64,000 nucleotides of DNA. Origin: Hungatella hathewayi. GTDB taxonomy: Bacteria; Bacillota; Clostridia; Lachnospirales; Lachnospiraceae. Both the position numbers and the translations under genes were made by a program. The stretch is from positions 4,056,001-4,120,000 of the forward strand of contig CP102274.1 of NCBI GenBank assembly GCA_025149285.1. Reading direction: 5' to 3'. Positions 9,393-17,854 of the stretch are shown here, one piece after another. Each line of letters begins with the position of its first letter. Positions within the stretch are counted from its first letter, which is position 1. The notes under the pieces are model-generated. The model saw only the letters and a list, made by a program, of their open reading frames with translations. It was not told the origin of the DNA and did not search any database.

Positions 9393-10496
9393 ATGGATAA
9401 ATCAAGGGTTTACTACACAAATTTTCACACCACATTTTCAGAAAACCTGCCGCAGAAATTAAAAAGACTTCTTAAAACAGCCGGAATGGAGCAGATTGAT
9501 TTTCAAAACAAATACGCCGCTGTCAAGATCCATTTTGGAGAACTGGGCAACCTCTCCTTTCTCCGTCCCAATTACGCAAAGGTCGTAGCAGACTTAATCC
9601 GTGAAAACGGCGGAAAACCGTTTTTGACCGACTGCAACACGCTCTATGTCGGAAGCCGCAAGAACGCCCTGGATCACCTTGACACCGCTTACGAGAACGG
9701 ATTCTCTCCCTTTTCAACCGGCTGCCACGTTTTAATCGCCGACGGCTTAAAGGGCACCGATGAGGCACTGGTCCCCATCGACGGTGATTACATAAAGGAA
9801 GCCAAAATCGGCCGTGCCATTATGGACGCCGATATCTTCATCTCCCTGACCCACTTCAAGGGCCATGAGAGTACCGGTTTCGGAGGAACCTTAAAGAACA
9901 TCGGCATGGGCTGCGGTTCCCGCGCCGGCAAGATGGAGATGCATAATGCCGGGAAACCTCACGTAGCGCAGGAGACCTGCGTCGGCTGCCACGCCTGTGA
10001 GAGAAACTGTGCCCACGGAGCCATCTCCTTCCAGGAGAAAAAGGCCTCCATTGACCACAACCGCTGTGTCGGCTGCGGCCGGTGTGTCGGCGTCTGTCCG
10101 GTGGATGCCGTGGAGACAGACTGCGACGAGTCCAACGACATCTTAAACTGCAAGATCGCAGAATATACGTATGCAGTCGTCAAAGACCGTCCCTGCTTCC
10201 ATATCAGCCTTGTCACAGACGTATCGCCAAACTGTGACTGCCACTCGGAGAACGATATCCCGATTATCCCTAACGTCGGCATGTTCGCTTCCTTCGACCC
10301 GGTGGCTCTCGATATGGCCTGTGTGGACGCTGTCAACCGCCAGCCGGTCATTGCCGGAAGCATTCTGGAAAAGCACGGCAGCAAACACCACGACCACTTT
10401 ACAGACGTTCACCCCGATACCAACTGGAAGACTGCGGTAGAACACGGAGTAAAAATCGGCCTTGGAACTAAGGAATATGAACTGATTACAATTTAA
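9393..10496 (+). CDS. DUF362 domain protein with two [4Fe-4S] ferredoxin motifs
   Basis: A 367-residue cytosolic iron-sulfur protein. The DUF362 region (about residues 40-180) carries LSFLRPNYAKV, TDCNTLYVGSRKNA and SLTHFKGHESTGFGGTLKN. It is followed by two CxxCxxCx3C clusters, C196-C199-C202-C206 and C225-C228-C231-C235 (counted from the ATG at 9393), and a further DUF362 segment (DPVALDMACVDAVN). Only the second cluster has the usual Pro after the last Cys. The start at 9393 is set by AGGAGG at 9382-9387 and the promoter just upstream. The family is widespread in anaerobes; an electron-transfer role is likely but the reaction is unknown. Confidence 0.88.
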   Translation: MDKSRVYYTNFHTTFSENLPQKLKRLLKTAGMEQIDFQNKYAAVKIHFGELGNLSFLRPNYAKVVADLIRENGGKPFLTDCNTLYVGSRKNALDHLDTAYENGFSPFSTGCHVLIADGLKGTDEALVPIDGDYIKEAKIGRAIMDADIFISLTHFKGHESTGFGGTLKNIGMGCGSRAGKMEMHNAGKPHVAQETCVGCHACERNCAHGAISFQEKKASIDHNRCVGCGRCVGVCPVDAVETDCDESNDILNCKIAEYTYAVVKDRPCFHISLVTDVSPNCDCHSENDIPIIPNVGMFASFDPVALDMACVDAVNRQPVIAGSILEKHGSKHHDHFTDVHPDTNWKTAVEHGVKIGLGTKEYELITI

Positions 10497-10537
10497 GCGC
10501 CGAACGCGTTGTAATCAGCGGAATCACCGTTACAATC

Positions 10538-10602
10538 AAAAAGAATGCCTGAAGGAAACAGGATCAGACCACGATCCCCGATCTCCTTCAGACATTCTTT
10601 TT
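10538..10602. terminator. bidirectional rho-independent terminator
   Basis: Arms of the form AAAAAGAATG-CTGAAGGA and TCCTTCAG-CATTCTTTTT (10538-10558 and 10582-10602, one bulge each) pair across a short loop and give a U-tract in both directions. It serves the converging DUF362 and LTA-synthase-like genes and slightly overlaps the latter's stop codon. Confidence 0.75.
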
Positions 10603-12539
10603 CATTTATGACTGGTACCTGCGCTCTCTCCCAGCGGAATCTTATCCCTTCCGATCTGCCACACTGTAATATCGGCATCCGTTACTTTTTTCTCCGGAAT
10701 ATTTTTGGCAATGATCAGCTCCGGCCACACAAAGGTGGTCTCCACCGCCTTTCCATCCAGGCAGATTCTGGAATAAGGCGTAAAATTTTCTCCGTACACC
10801 AGAATATTGGAATCGTTATACACGATATCGTCGATGGTGATGGGATCGATTCCCATCTGTAAATCCGTGGTCTGATAGGGATTTTCCCCGCCGTAGACCT
10901 CCCGGTCTCCGTACAGGATATCGTATTCCAGCGCCTTCATATCAGCCAGATACGTTTCCTCATCCTCCATGCCGCCGTTTAGATAATTCTGGTGGAAGCG
11001 CATCATGGTTCCCTCATGTATTCCCAGCATGTCCAGCACATGGGCCGCCAGCTGATACGCCTCCACATCCATTCTCTTCTTGGGAAGATTCATGTTGTTC
11101 CAGACCACATATTCCGTCTGGTACAGGGATTTGTTGATCATCTCATCCGCCGTCCATTCGAAGCTGGGGAGGTGATCGCCGTACATGACGAGGACGATCG
11201 GTTCCTCCCGCGTTCGGAGCGTATTGACAAGCGAACGGATAAAATCATCCATCTCATGAATCTGCTCACAGTAATACTCAAAATCCGGATACTTCCCGTG
11301 TCCCTGCACCGATATGGTATAAATAAAGTCCGGACCTTCAGTGGAATCCAGGGTTTTAATGATCTCCTTAACCAGAATCTTGTCCCTGCACCATCCGGCC
11401 GGATTCCTCTCAATATTGTTCATGTACTCAATCGGCGTAAACGTATCGAACCCGATCTGGGCAAACACATTGTTCCGGTCATAAAACGTCGCCTCATTGT
11501 TATGGATGGCGTGAGCCGAATAGCCGAGATTCTTTAAATCGAAGGCCACACTCTCACAGGAGGTCTTTTTCAGCACGGTCTTATAGGGATACTCCCCCGG
11601 TCCGAAAAAGTCCAGATTCATCCCCGTGATGGCCTCAAATTCCGTATTGGCAGTCCCCGCACCCACGGAAGGCACATTCAAATATCCGTGGGGATAACTC
11701 TTCTGAAGCCGGTGAAAAAACGGGATGGGATCGTAGTCCTCCTCCGTACCGGATTTCAGATTGCCCGTCACCGGATTCTTCTTCCACAGCAGCGGATCGA
11801 AAAACGATTCCAGCTGGATCATAATAACGTTTGGTTTCGTATTTGCCGAGACGGCGTATGTATTTTCCGGAACAAGCTCTTCCGCCTTAATCCCCTCAAT
11901 CGTCTCCGTCCCGTAATCCTCGGGCTTCGAGATTCCCGTATTAAACATGGAATTGGCAAAGCAGTAGGGAAACCCGTACATCTGAAACGCTTCCCCGATG
12001 TTGCCGAAGCGCACGGCCACCAGCCCGGTATTCATGGCGGCCGTCGTCAGCCCCAGAACCACTGCCGCGCTGATCCCCACGACCACCGCGCTCCTGACGA
12101 AGCTTACCTTTTCCCGGCTGACCGGCGCAGCCCGCCATACGAGCACGCAGAAGACCACCACCACCACCAGGGCCGCCCCAATCATAACCAGCTGCATCCA
12201 GGTAAAATACGTAGTCGCAATGTTGGCCGCATACTTAATCAGCCTGAAATCCGCTGCCGTAAACGGAGTCGTCCTGAAAATCAGGAGTATCCCGTTCACA
12301 ACTCCCAGCCCCAGCCAGAGGATCGACAGCACGATTGCCCCAAACACCCTGCGCTTCGTAAAAAACAGCACCGTAAACGGGAGGGCGATGATACACGTAT
12401 TCAAAAGGAAGACCAGCGGGCTTTCCAGCACATAGGCCAAAAGCACAGTAAGCGACTTCCTGCTGATAAACTCAATCAAAAAATTTAAAACAGCCGCCAG
12501 AACCAGTATCTTCCCCAGCCGTTTTCCATATGCCTTCAT
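10602..12539 (-). CDS. LTA synthase family sulfatase (membrane phosphoglycerol transferase)
   Basis: A 645-residue membrane protein. About five N-terminal membrane helices are followed by an extracytoplasmic sulfatase-fold domain of the LtaS type: VIMIQLESFFDP (metal-binding Glu), GTANTEFEAITG (catalytic Thr), AIHNNEATFYDRNN and MYGDHLPSF. Enzymes of this family move phosphoglycerol from phosphatidylglycerol onto lipoteichoic acid or glycans. After the catalytic domain there is an unusual C-terminal beta-rich extension (about 90 residues, LVYGENFTPYSRICLDGK...) that resembles an IPT/TIG-like module. The ATG at 12539 is chosen because AAAGGAG lies 7 nt upstream, inside the longer open frame that begins at 12572. 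Confidence 0.88.
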   Translation of the reverse strand: MKAYGKRLGKILVLAAVLNFLIEFISRKSLTVLLAYVLESPLVFLLNTCIIALPFTVLFFTKRRVFGAIVLSILWLGLGVVNGILLIFRTTPFTAADFRLIKYAANIATTYFTWMQLVMIGAALVVVVVFCVLVWRAAPVSREKVSFVRSAVVVGISAAVVLGLTTAAMNTGLVAVRFGNIGEAFQMYGFPYCFANSMFNTGISKPEDYGTETIEGIKAEELVPENTYAVSANTKPNVIMIQLESFFDPLLWKKNPVTGNLKSGTEEDYDPIPFFHRLQKSYPHGYLNVPSVGAGTANTEFEAITGMNLDFFGPGEYPYKTVLKKTSCESVAFDLKNLGYSAHAIHNNEATFYDRNNVFAQIGFDTFTPIEYMNNIERNPAGWCRDKILVKEIIKTLDSTEGPDFIYTISVQGHGKYPDFEYYCEQIHEMDDFIRSLVNTLRTREEPIVLVMYGDHLPSFEWTADEMINKSLYQTEYVVWNNMNLPKKRMDVEAYQLAAHVLDMLGIHEGTMMRFHQNYLNGGMEDEETYLADMKALEYDILYGDREVYGGENPYQTTDLQMGIDPITIDDIVYNDSNILVYGENFTPYSRICLDGKAVETTFVWPELIIAKNIPEKKVTDADITVWQIGRDKIPLGESAGTSHK

Positions 12540-12640
12540 GGCGGATCTCCTTTGTACCTCATCGTACTTCAAATCTTTAGAACCGGATTTAGTCTACCAC
12601 ACTTTACTTAAAATTTACATACCTGTTTGTAAAAATTAGG

Positions 12641-12670
12641 AAAATTGTAAAGGACGGCATACTGCCGCCC
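12641..12670 (-). terminator. rho-independent terminator after the zinc-ribbon gene
   Basis: On the minus strand, an 8-bp stem (GGGCGGCA / TGCCGTCC, one wobble; 12652-12670) is followed by a T-rich run over 12641-12651. A second, longer palindrome at 12693-12726 (arms GAAGTGCTG / CAGCACTTC around a GGATATCC centre) lies just upstream and may reinforce termination. Confidence 0.6.
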
Positions 12671-12753
12671 ACAAAATGAACCGTAACATGACGAAGTGCT
12701 GCGCAGGATATCCCGCACAGCACTTCTGTTACTTTCACTCTTTTTGTTTTTCA

Positions 12754-13233
12754 TCAATACTCTTCTGTCGGAACGAATGCATCCTCTTCCGCCGCAGGAA
12801 CACCGGCCGGACGTTCAGATTCTTCCTCGGCAGCCGCCTCTTCTTCCGCCGCGGCGTTCACGTCTTCACTCTCCGCAACCTCTTCCTTGATGGGCGCGCC
12901 GCATTTGCCGCAGTAAAGGGAATCCTTCGGAACCTTTGCACCGCAGACCGCACAGATCCGGCTTCCTTCACTCTGGGTCAGTTCGATCTCCAGAGCCGCA
13001 ATCCGTTCCCTGCACGTCTTAACGGCATCGTACACCTTGGTATAGGCTTCTTCCGGCTCACGGTTGGATTCATAATAGATCCTTCCGATCGCGGCGTAGG
13101 CTTCCTCCAGCTTCGTCTTCTCCGTGCTGATCTGTGTCTTTAACTGTATCGTCTCCGTAAGTGCCTTAGCCTTTGTAGCCACTTCTTTGCCGGTATCCGT
13201 AAGGGTCTTACCCAGTTCTTCCAAAAATGCCAT
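12754..13233 (-). CDS. zinc-ribbon domain protein with N-terminal coiled coil
   Basis: A 159-residue soluble protein. Residues 1-85 form a likely coiled coil (heptad-rich, KTQISTEKTKLEEAYAAIGRIYYE and TCRERIAALEIELTQ). Residues 92-111 are a zinc ribbon, CAVCGAKVPKDSLYCGKCG, with two CxxCG knuckles. The last 45 residues are very acidic and Ala/Glu-rich, so probably disordered. Proteins of this layout are common in Clostridia but their job is unknown. AGGAGG precedes the ATG. The gene follows the ABC operon on the same strand but has its own promoter. Confidence 0.8.
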   Translation of the reverse strand: MAFLEELGKTLTDTGKEVATKAKALTETIQLKTQISTEKTKLEEAYAAIGRIYYESNREPEEAYTKVYDAVKTCRERIAALEIELTQSEGSRICAVCGAKVPKDSLYCGKCGAPIKEEVAESEDVNAAAEEEAAAEEESERPAGVPAAEEDAFVPTEEY

Positions 13234-13266
13234 ACGTAGTTCCTCCTTTGACTTGTCGCTCTTATC

Positions 13267-13295
13267 ATTTTATCGTCATTGGAGGAAAAAGTCAA
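13267..13295 (-). promoter_or_regulatory. promoter of the zinc-ribbon gene
   Basis: On the minus strand, TTGACT (13290-13295), 17-bp spacer, TAAAAT (13267-13272). The -35 box overlaps the stop codon of the upstream ABC permease gene. Confidence 0.6.
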
Positions 13296-15481
13296 TCAAA
13301 GACTGTTTCCACTTCTTTGTTAAACCGTTCCGACTCCCTCTTTAAGAATTCCGGCTGATCTGCCTTCCGTATGCTGTATTCATGGCTGGTCTGACCGCTG
13401 GTGTCTTTAATCACGGCGGTAAAGACAATCCGGTTCTCCTGTTCATTGAAGGGATTAAAGTTTGCATAATCCTCCAGTCTGGCCGTCTCCATCAAGGCAG
13501 CCAGCTCCTCCTGATCCGTAACGGTAAGCTGGGAAACGTTCTCCTTATCGTAGTACCTGCCGCTGTCATCGTCTGCCAGCTGGTAAAGATCGATATCCGC
13601 CCTTACTACCTCGCCCGTGCCGATTCCGTCGTTCAGTTCTATTCCGCACTCCTTAAGCAGTCCGATCGTCTTCCGGAAAGACGGGTAAACCGGATAATAC
13701 CCTCTGTCAATACCACTGTTGTATCTCCAGGCATAAGTATCCTGATCCTTTAATTTTTCCGCCATAACCTGGTCGTTGGTCATAAACTGGATCTGGGCGA
13801 TCGGATTTTCCCTCTCCATGACCGCTGAAGTCAGGGCGGCCATCTCTTCCTGATAAGTGCTTAACATCAGATCGACGTAATCCGTCTCTCCGCTGCCGCC
13901 GCCGCGCGTCACTTCCCTGGTCCAGCTGCTCTGCTTCACCCTGATCTTCCCGGTATACTCCGCAGTCTGTTCCATCACCGGATAAGCCGCCATGCGGTAA
14001 TCCCGGCTGTCATAGATTTTCTTAACAAGATCATATTCCTTATTACCGTAAACGGAATAGGACCGGTATACTTCTCTGCCGTTCTTCAGATTGTACTTGA
14101 CGGAGAAGCTGATGTAACGATTTCCATACTCTGAATTCCACTCGTTATCATGTCTCTTCTCCCTTTCCACCTGGCTGACCGCATCGGAAACGAGAGCCAG
14201 CACCGTGTCTGTATCGGTAATCCGCATCCGCGCGAAAAGATAATCACTGGGGGACTCATAATCCCAGTAATAAGAGCCGTCGTCCAGTTTCGCGCTTCCG
14301 TAATCCACCCAGTATTCCATATTGTTCAGGGAAACTGCCACCGACTCCAGAGACTCCGGCTTTGGTATGTATTTATCATATCCAAATAAATCGAACTGGA
14401 AGCCGAAGAACACCAGGGCGGCACAAAGTCCGCACACCGCCATGGAGATCCTGCTGGAGAACAGTTTTCTGAAATCGAAATGGTAGATAATTTCGATCGT
14501 ACAGTGTGACAGCAGCAGACCGCAGATCAGTCCAAACACTGCCCAGCCGATACTGTCATGCAGATACCAGAAGAACAGTCCCCCGCAGAGCGCGGACAGG
14601 ATCACGACCGGAATGCGGATGATATGCTGGCTTACCTTAAAGGCCATGGCTTTTCCGGCTGCCTCAGACCCCCTCATGCGGTAAAGCAGGACCGAAACCG
14701 CGGTAACCGCTGCAGTGACAAGAATGACGGCGCCGATTCTTAAGATCTGGCTCCGGCCGTTCGTTCCATTCATAAAGGCAGAGTAATTGCTGACATACAG
14801 GGTAAAGGCAGAGCTTTTATCCAGCAGTCTGTATGCGATACGGCTGCCTCCGTGATAACTGGTTTTAAAGAATTCCTGATACAGAGCGTCCAGGAGCAGA
14901 AGCAGAGCCGGAAAATACAGATGAAGTACGCCGGTTCCCAGAATTCCCACCAGAATATTGCCGGTCAGCACCATGGCCAGAACGGTCACGGAATACAGCA
15001 TCACAAAATGAAGGAAAAGGAAGCCTGACGCCCCGAATGCCGCCGGAATCACGTCTCCCGGTGCGATTCCGTTCACCATGGCAACCAGTAAACCCAGAAG
15101 TAAATTAACCGCATAGGCAAAAAACAGGATCAGCGCCCCATCCAGGTAATTTACGAAAAACAGCTTCTCACGTCTTACGGGCAGCGAATGGTAGAAATCC
15201 ACTTTTTTTCTGGAATGCAGCCAGGAAAAGCTGGTAACCCCCAAAATCAGGGACAGCAGCACGATAATCACAGCGATAAACCCATTATTGAAACCAAGTA
15301 CCGACCGGGCGCTGTGCAGCATGCCCTGATACGATTCCTCCATGTTTCTGCTTTCGCTGAGAGTTAAAGCCACAGCCACCGGCAGAGAAAAGAAGAAGGT
15401 TAAGAAGGTCAGGGCCACCGCCCAGAGGCGCCGTTTTAAATCCTCCCTCATCAGATTAAAGAATAAGTTTTTTGATGTCAT
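13292..15481 (-). CDS. ABC transporter permease (ABC-2 / YtrC-like, large)
   Basis: A 729-residue membrane protein that pairs with the ATPase encoded just upstream. The N-terminal half has six or seven hydrophobic segments including VTSFSWLHSRKKVDFYHSLPVRREKLF, a motif typical of Clostridial ABC-2 permeases of YtrC/YtrD type. The C-terminal ~300 residues are a soluble, charged region rich in Tyr/Asp/Ser that looks extracytoplasmic. The ATG at 15481 has GGAGGTGG upstream, and the gene overlaps the ATPase stop by 26 bp. Substrate unknown; family members are linked to stress and antibiotic response. Confidence 0.82.
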   Translation of the reverse strand: MTSKNLFFNLMREDLKRRLWAVALTFLTFFFSLPVAVALTLSESRNMEESYQGMLHSARSVLGFNNGFIAVIIVLLSLILGVTSFSWLHSRKKVDFYHSLPVRREKLFFVNYLDGALILFFAYAVNLLLGLLVAMVNGIAPGDVIPAAFGASGFLFLHFVMLYSVTVLAMVLTGNILVGILGTGVLHLYFPALLLLLDALYQEFFKTSYHGGSRIAYRLLDKSSAFTLYVSNYSAFMNGTNGRSQILRIGAVILVTAAVTAVSVLLYRMRGSEAAGKAMAFKVSQHIIRIPVVILSALCGGLFFWYLHDSIGWAVFGLICGLLLSHCTIEIIYHFDFRKLFSSRISMAVCGLCAALVFFGFQFDLFGYDKYIPKPESLESVAVSLNNMEYWVDYGSAKLDDGSYYWDYESPSDYLFARMRITDTDTVLALVSDAVSQVEREKRHDNEWNSEYGNRYISFSVKYNLKNGREVYRSYSVYGNKEYDLVKKIYDSRDYRMAAYPVMEQTAEYTGKIRVKQSSWTREVTRGGGSGETDYVDLMLSTYQEEMAALTSAVMERENPIAQIQFMTNDQVMAEKLKDQDTYAWRYNSGIDRGYYPVYPSFRKTIGLLKECGIELNDGIGTGEVVRADIDLYQLADDDSGRYYDKENVSQLTVTDQEELAALMETARLEDYANFNPFNEQENRIVFTAVIKDTSGQTSHEYSIRKADQPEFLKRESERFNKEVETVFD

Positions 15482-16355
15482 ATCCAGCCACCTCCGTCTC
15501 ACTGATAAATATCTCTTCCAGGGACAATGGAATAATCTCATAAAATACCGGAGCATAGGACTCTATCACGCGTTCCGCCTCTTCCCGGCTTCCCCTCACG
15601 GTAATGGTGATGAGTCTGCCTCTCCGCTCCGTCTTAAGCCGTTCAAAAGCCACTAAGTCGTCCGCATCCATTCCCTCTCTCAATACACACTGGATCTTAT
15701 GAATATTGAGTTTCATATCATCCAGATCCTTTGACAGCAGGATACCGCCCTTGTGAAGGAGACCCACATGATCACAGATATCCTCCAGCTCCCGCAAATT
15801 GTGGGAAGCAATAATGGGAGTCAGATTCCTCTCCGCCATATCTCCCGCAAATAAGCTTTTTACCGCCTGCCTCATCACAGGGTCCAGGCCGTCAAACGTC
15901 TCATCACAGAACAGATAATCCGTATTCGTACAGATTCCGCAGATCACAGACAGCTGTTTCTTCATGCCTTTGGAAAACGTATTGATCTTTCTTCTGCCGT
16001 TTAATTCAAAACCGGCCAGCAGTTTGTGAAATCTGGTCTTATCAAACTTCGGATAGACACGGCTGTAAAACTCCATCATCTCCAGAGGCGTCGCATTGCT
16101 GAAAAAATACTGCTCATCCGATATGTAGAAGAACCGCTGTTTGACCTCTTCCCTCTCGAATACATTCTCACCGTCGATCGTGACGCTCCCCTCATCAGGC
16201 TTTAGAACGCCGCTCATCATCCTTAAAAATGTGCTTTTTCCCGCCCCGTTGGTTCCGATTAAACCGAATACGGAAGCATCTTTGATCTCCGCATTAATAT
16301 GATCCACGGCGGTCATGTCATCAAACCGTTTCGTCAGATTTTCCGCTTTTATCAC
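15456..16355 (-). CDS. ABC transporter ATP-binding protein
   Basis: A 299-residue cytosolic ATPase with Walker A GTNGAGKST (about residues 34-42), signature NTFSKGMKKQ (about 130-139), Walker B DYLFCDETFDGLDP and the switch histidine in IIASHNLRE. The signature (SKGMKKQ) is the degenerate form common in ABC-2 exporters. The start is GTG at 16355, with GGGAGG nine bases upstream. The gene overlaps the GntR regulator by 35 bp, so the regulator, ATPase and permease are one translationally coupled operon. Confidence 0.93.
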   Translation of the reverse strand: MIKAENLTKRFDDMTAVDHINAEIKDASVFGLIGTNGAGKSTFLRMMSGVLKPDEGSVTIDGENVFEREEVKQRFFYISDEQYFFSNATPLEMMEFYSRVYPKFDKTRFHKLLAGFELNGRRKINTFSKGMKKQLSVICGICTNTDYLFCDETFDGLDPVMRQAVKSLFAGDMAERNLTPIIASHNLRELEDICDHVGLLHKGGILLSKDLDDMKLNIHKIQCVLREGMDADDLVAFERLKTERRGRLITITVRGSREEAERVIESYAPVFYEIIPLSLEEIFISETEVAGYDIKKLIL

Positions 16356-16746
16356 GCTGTTCTTCCTCCCTTACCATAGATTTTTGTCCCTTCCAGTCCT
16401 CGGCGACCCAGCAGTGAACCTTATCTTCCGTCACCCCGGCATTTCTCGCCTCCAACAGCCAGCTCCCCAGCTCCTTCCGGAGTTCGCTCACCTTCAGAGC
16501 CCGAATGGAACTCGTATCCGATACAAAGCTTCCCCGTCCCTTTACGGAATAGATAAAGCCGCGTCGTTCCAGTTCCGCATAAGCCCGCTGTATCGTATTG
16601 GGATTAATGGACAATTCCGTCGCCAGACTCCTGACTGACGGAAGCTGGCTGTCCTGTTCTAAGACCCCGCATATCATCAGGTCCTGCAGTTTCTCCACGA
16701 CCTGCTCGTAAATCGGTCTGCGGTCTTTATAATCCAGCAGAATCAT
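16321..16746 (-). CDS. GntR family (YtrA-like) transcriptional regulator
   Basis: A 141-residue DNA-binding protein. The winged helix covers residues 10-75 (RPIYEQVVEKLQDLMICG, LPSVRSLATELSINPNTIQRAYAELERRGFIYSVKGRGSFV). The short all-helical C-terminus (about 60 residues) is the mark of the YtrA subfamily, which lacks a large effector domain. The frame stays open to 17145, but AGGAGG right before the ATG at 16746 fixes the start. Such regulators usually repress their own operon, and a symmetric operator lies directly upstream at 16764-16782. Confidence 0.92.
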   Translation of the reverse strand: MILLDYKDRRPIYEQVVEKLQDLMICGVLEQDSQLPSVRSLATELSINPNTIQRAYAELERRGFIYSVKGRGSFVSDTSSIRALKVSELRKELGSWLLEARNAGVTEDKVHCWVAEDWKGQKSMVREEEQRDKSGKSDETV

Positions 16747-16763
16747 ATGGCACCTCCTATACT

Positions 16764-16782
16764 GTATTAGTACATCTAATAC
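16764..16782. promoter_or_regulatory. probable GntR operator
   Basis: Perfect inverted repeat GTATTAG-5-CTAATAC, located between the -10 box of the GntR-ABC operon and the GntR ribosome site, about where transcription begins. Position and symmetry fit autorepression by the YtrA-like regulator. Confidence 0.65.
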
Positions 16783-16786
16783 ACTT

Positions 16787-16815
16787 AGTATACACAAACA
16801 CCTCCGGTTTGTCAA
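16787..16815 (-). promoter_or_regulatory. promoter of the GntR-ABC operon
   Basis: On the minus strand, a consensus TTGACA (16810-16815), 17-bp spacer, TATACT (16787-16792). The -35 box falls in the loop and arm of the hairpin that ends the preceding gene. Confidence 0.8.
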
Positions 16816-16824
16816 CCGGAGGTG
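16799..16824 (-). terminator. hairpin terminator of the DUF4397 gene, overlapping the next promoter
   Basis: Perfect 11-bp arms CACCTCCGGTT (16799-16809) and AACCGGAGGTG (16814-16824) with a 4-nt loop; a short T-rich run follows in the minus direction. It lies 30 bp after the DUF4397 stop. Confidence 0.65.
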
Positions 16825-16853
16825 CTGAAAAAAGAAATAACAGGAGCAGATCC

Positions 16854-17753
16854 TTAGTTCCGTCTGTCTTCCACTATCAGAATTCTGATGGCATCCTGAG
16901 AATTGTTCCAGTTGAACACATAGAGTGTATAGGAAACATTTCCCCTGATGTAAATGTTGGAGGTCAGCAGCGGACTTCCCGAAAACGACGTGCTGTTGGA
17001 GACGGAAACCGTGTAGTATCCGGCCGGCAGATAGCGGAAGCTGGTAACCTCGCGGTAATTCACATTCTGGAATGTAACTGCACCGCCGTTTAACGTCACA
17101 TTGACGCTGCGGTTGGTGTTGGATAAATTGCATACGCGGAAGCATCCCGTATTCAGGCCGCCGTTGCAGTTAGAATCTGTAATCTCCATTAAGTCCAGGC
17201 CGCTGTTGGTATTGATGATGGCTACGGTCACCGCGCCGTTTAACGGCACATTGATCTGCTTCTGGATATAGACGTAGCCGTTCTGTCCCGATACGGTAAC
17301 CGTCTGCATGCCGGAGGACACACGGCCGTACTGGCTGACCTCCGCATTGTCCAGACCGTTCACTACCATCTGATTGTTGATGTAAATGATGAATGGGTTA
17401 TATCCGGCGGCGGCATTTAAGAACCGGACGACGCCGTACTGAGTGGTGCTGCAGAAGTAACAGGGAATGATCGGTCTCGGGAAAACGGTAATAATCGATC
17501 CCCAGATCCCATTGTTCGGCCTGTTGGGAAAAGTCGGGAGCGGTCCGCCCTCTCCGGGATTCGGCAGCGGAATGACCGGTGTCTGGCCATTGTCAAAATC
17601 AGGAATGGGTCCTCCTTCTCCGGGATTCGGCAGCGGAACCACCGGGAAATTGCCTTCCGCTTCTCCATCGGGTACCGGTCCGCCTTCGCCTGGGTTTGGC
17701 AGCGGAACCACTGGTGTATCTGCGTCATTCTGCATATAAGATAAAGTGTCCAT
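16854..17753 (-). CDS. DUF4397 domain protein with three Pro/Gly-rich N-terminal repeats
   Basis: A 299-residue protein. Residues 13-75 contain three near-identical copies of PVVPLPNPGEGGPxP. A short hydrophobic, aromatic stretch with Cys-Tyr-Phe-Cys follows (about residues 95-102). The rest is a DUF4397-like beta-sandwich region (VVRFLNAAAGYNPFIIYINNQ...YLPAGYYTVSVSNS) of two half-repeats. There is no signal peptide at the N-terminus. Similar proteins in Clostridia are of unknown function and are often suspected of surface or spore-coat roles. AGAGGGG precedes the ATG. It is a single-gene transcript with its own terminator. Confidence 0.72.
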   Translation of the reverse strand: MDTLSYMQNDADTPVVPLPNPGEGGPVPDGEAEGNFPVVPLPNPGEGGPIPDFDNGQTPVIPLPNPGEGGPLPTFPNRPNNGIWGSIITVFPRPIIPCYFCSTTQYGVVRFLNAAAGYNPFIIYINNQMVVNGLDNAEVSQYGRVSSGMQTVTVSGQNGYVYIQKQINVPLNGAVTVAIINTNSGLDLMEITDSNCNGGLNTGCFRVCNLSNTNRSVNVTLNGGAVTFQNVNYREVTSFRYLPAGYYTVSVSNSTSFSGSPLLTSNIYIRGNVSYTLYVFNWNNSQDAIRILIVEDRRN

Positions 17754-17854
17754 ATTGCCCCTCTTTTATGTTTATTATACTTTAAGTTTATTCCACCTTA
17801 TCTTCCCAGTGCCTGTACCGGAACAAATTTCTCTTAATTTTCGCAAAATCCTGT

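Noticed and set aside
11688..12488. 266-codon plus-strand frame inside the LTA-synthase-like gene
   Set aside because: Antisense to a well-supported gene, with His/Arg/Gln-rich composition typical of a shadow frame and no ribosome site.
17503..17720. Three spaced DNA repeats suggestive of a CRISPR array
   Set aside because: The repeats are imperfect, in frame, and encode PLPNPGEGGP units of the DUF4397 protein.
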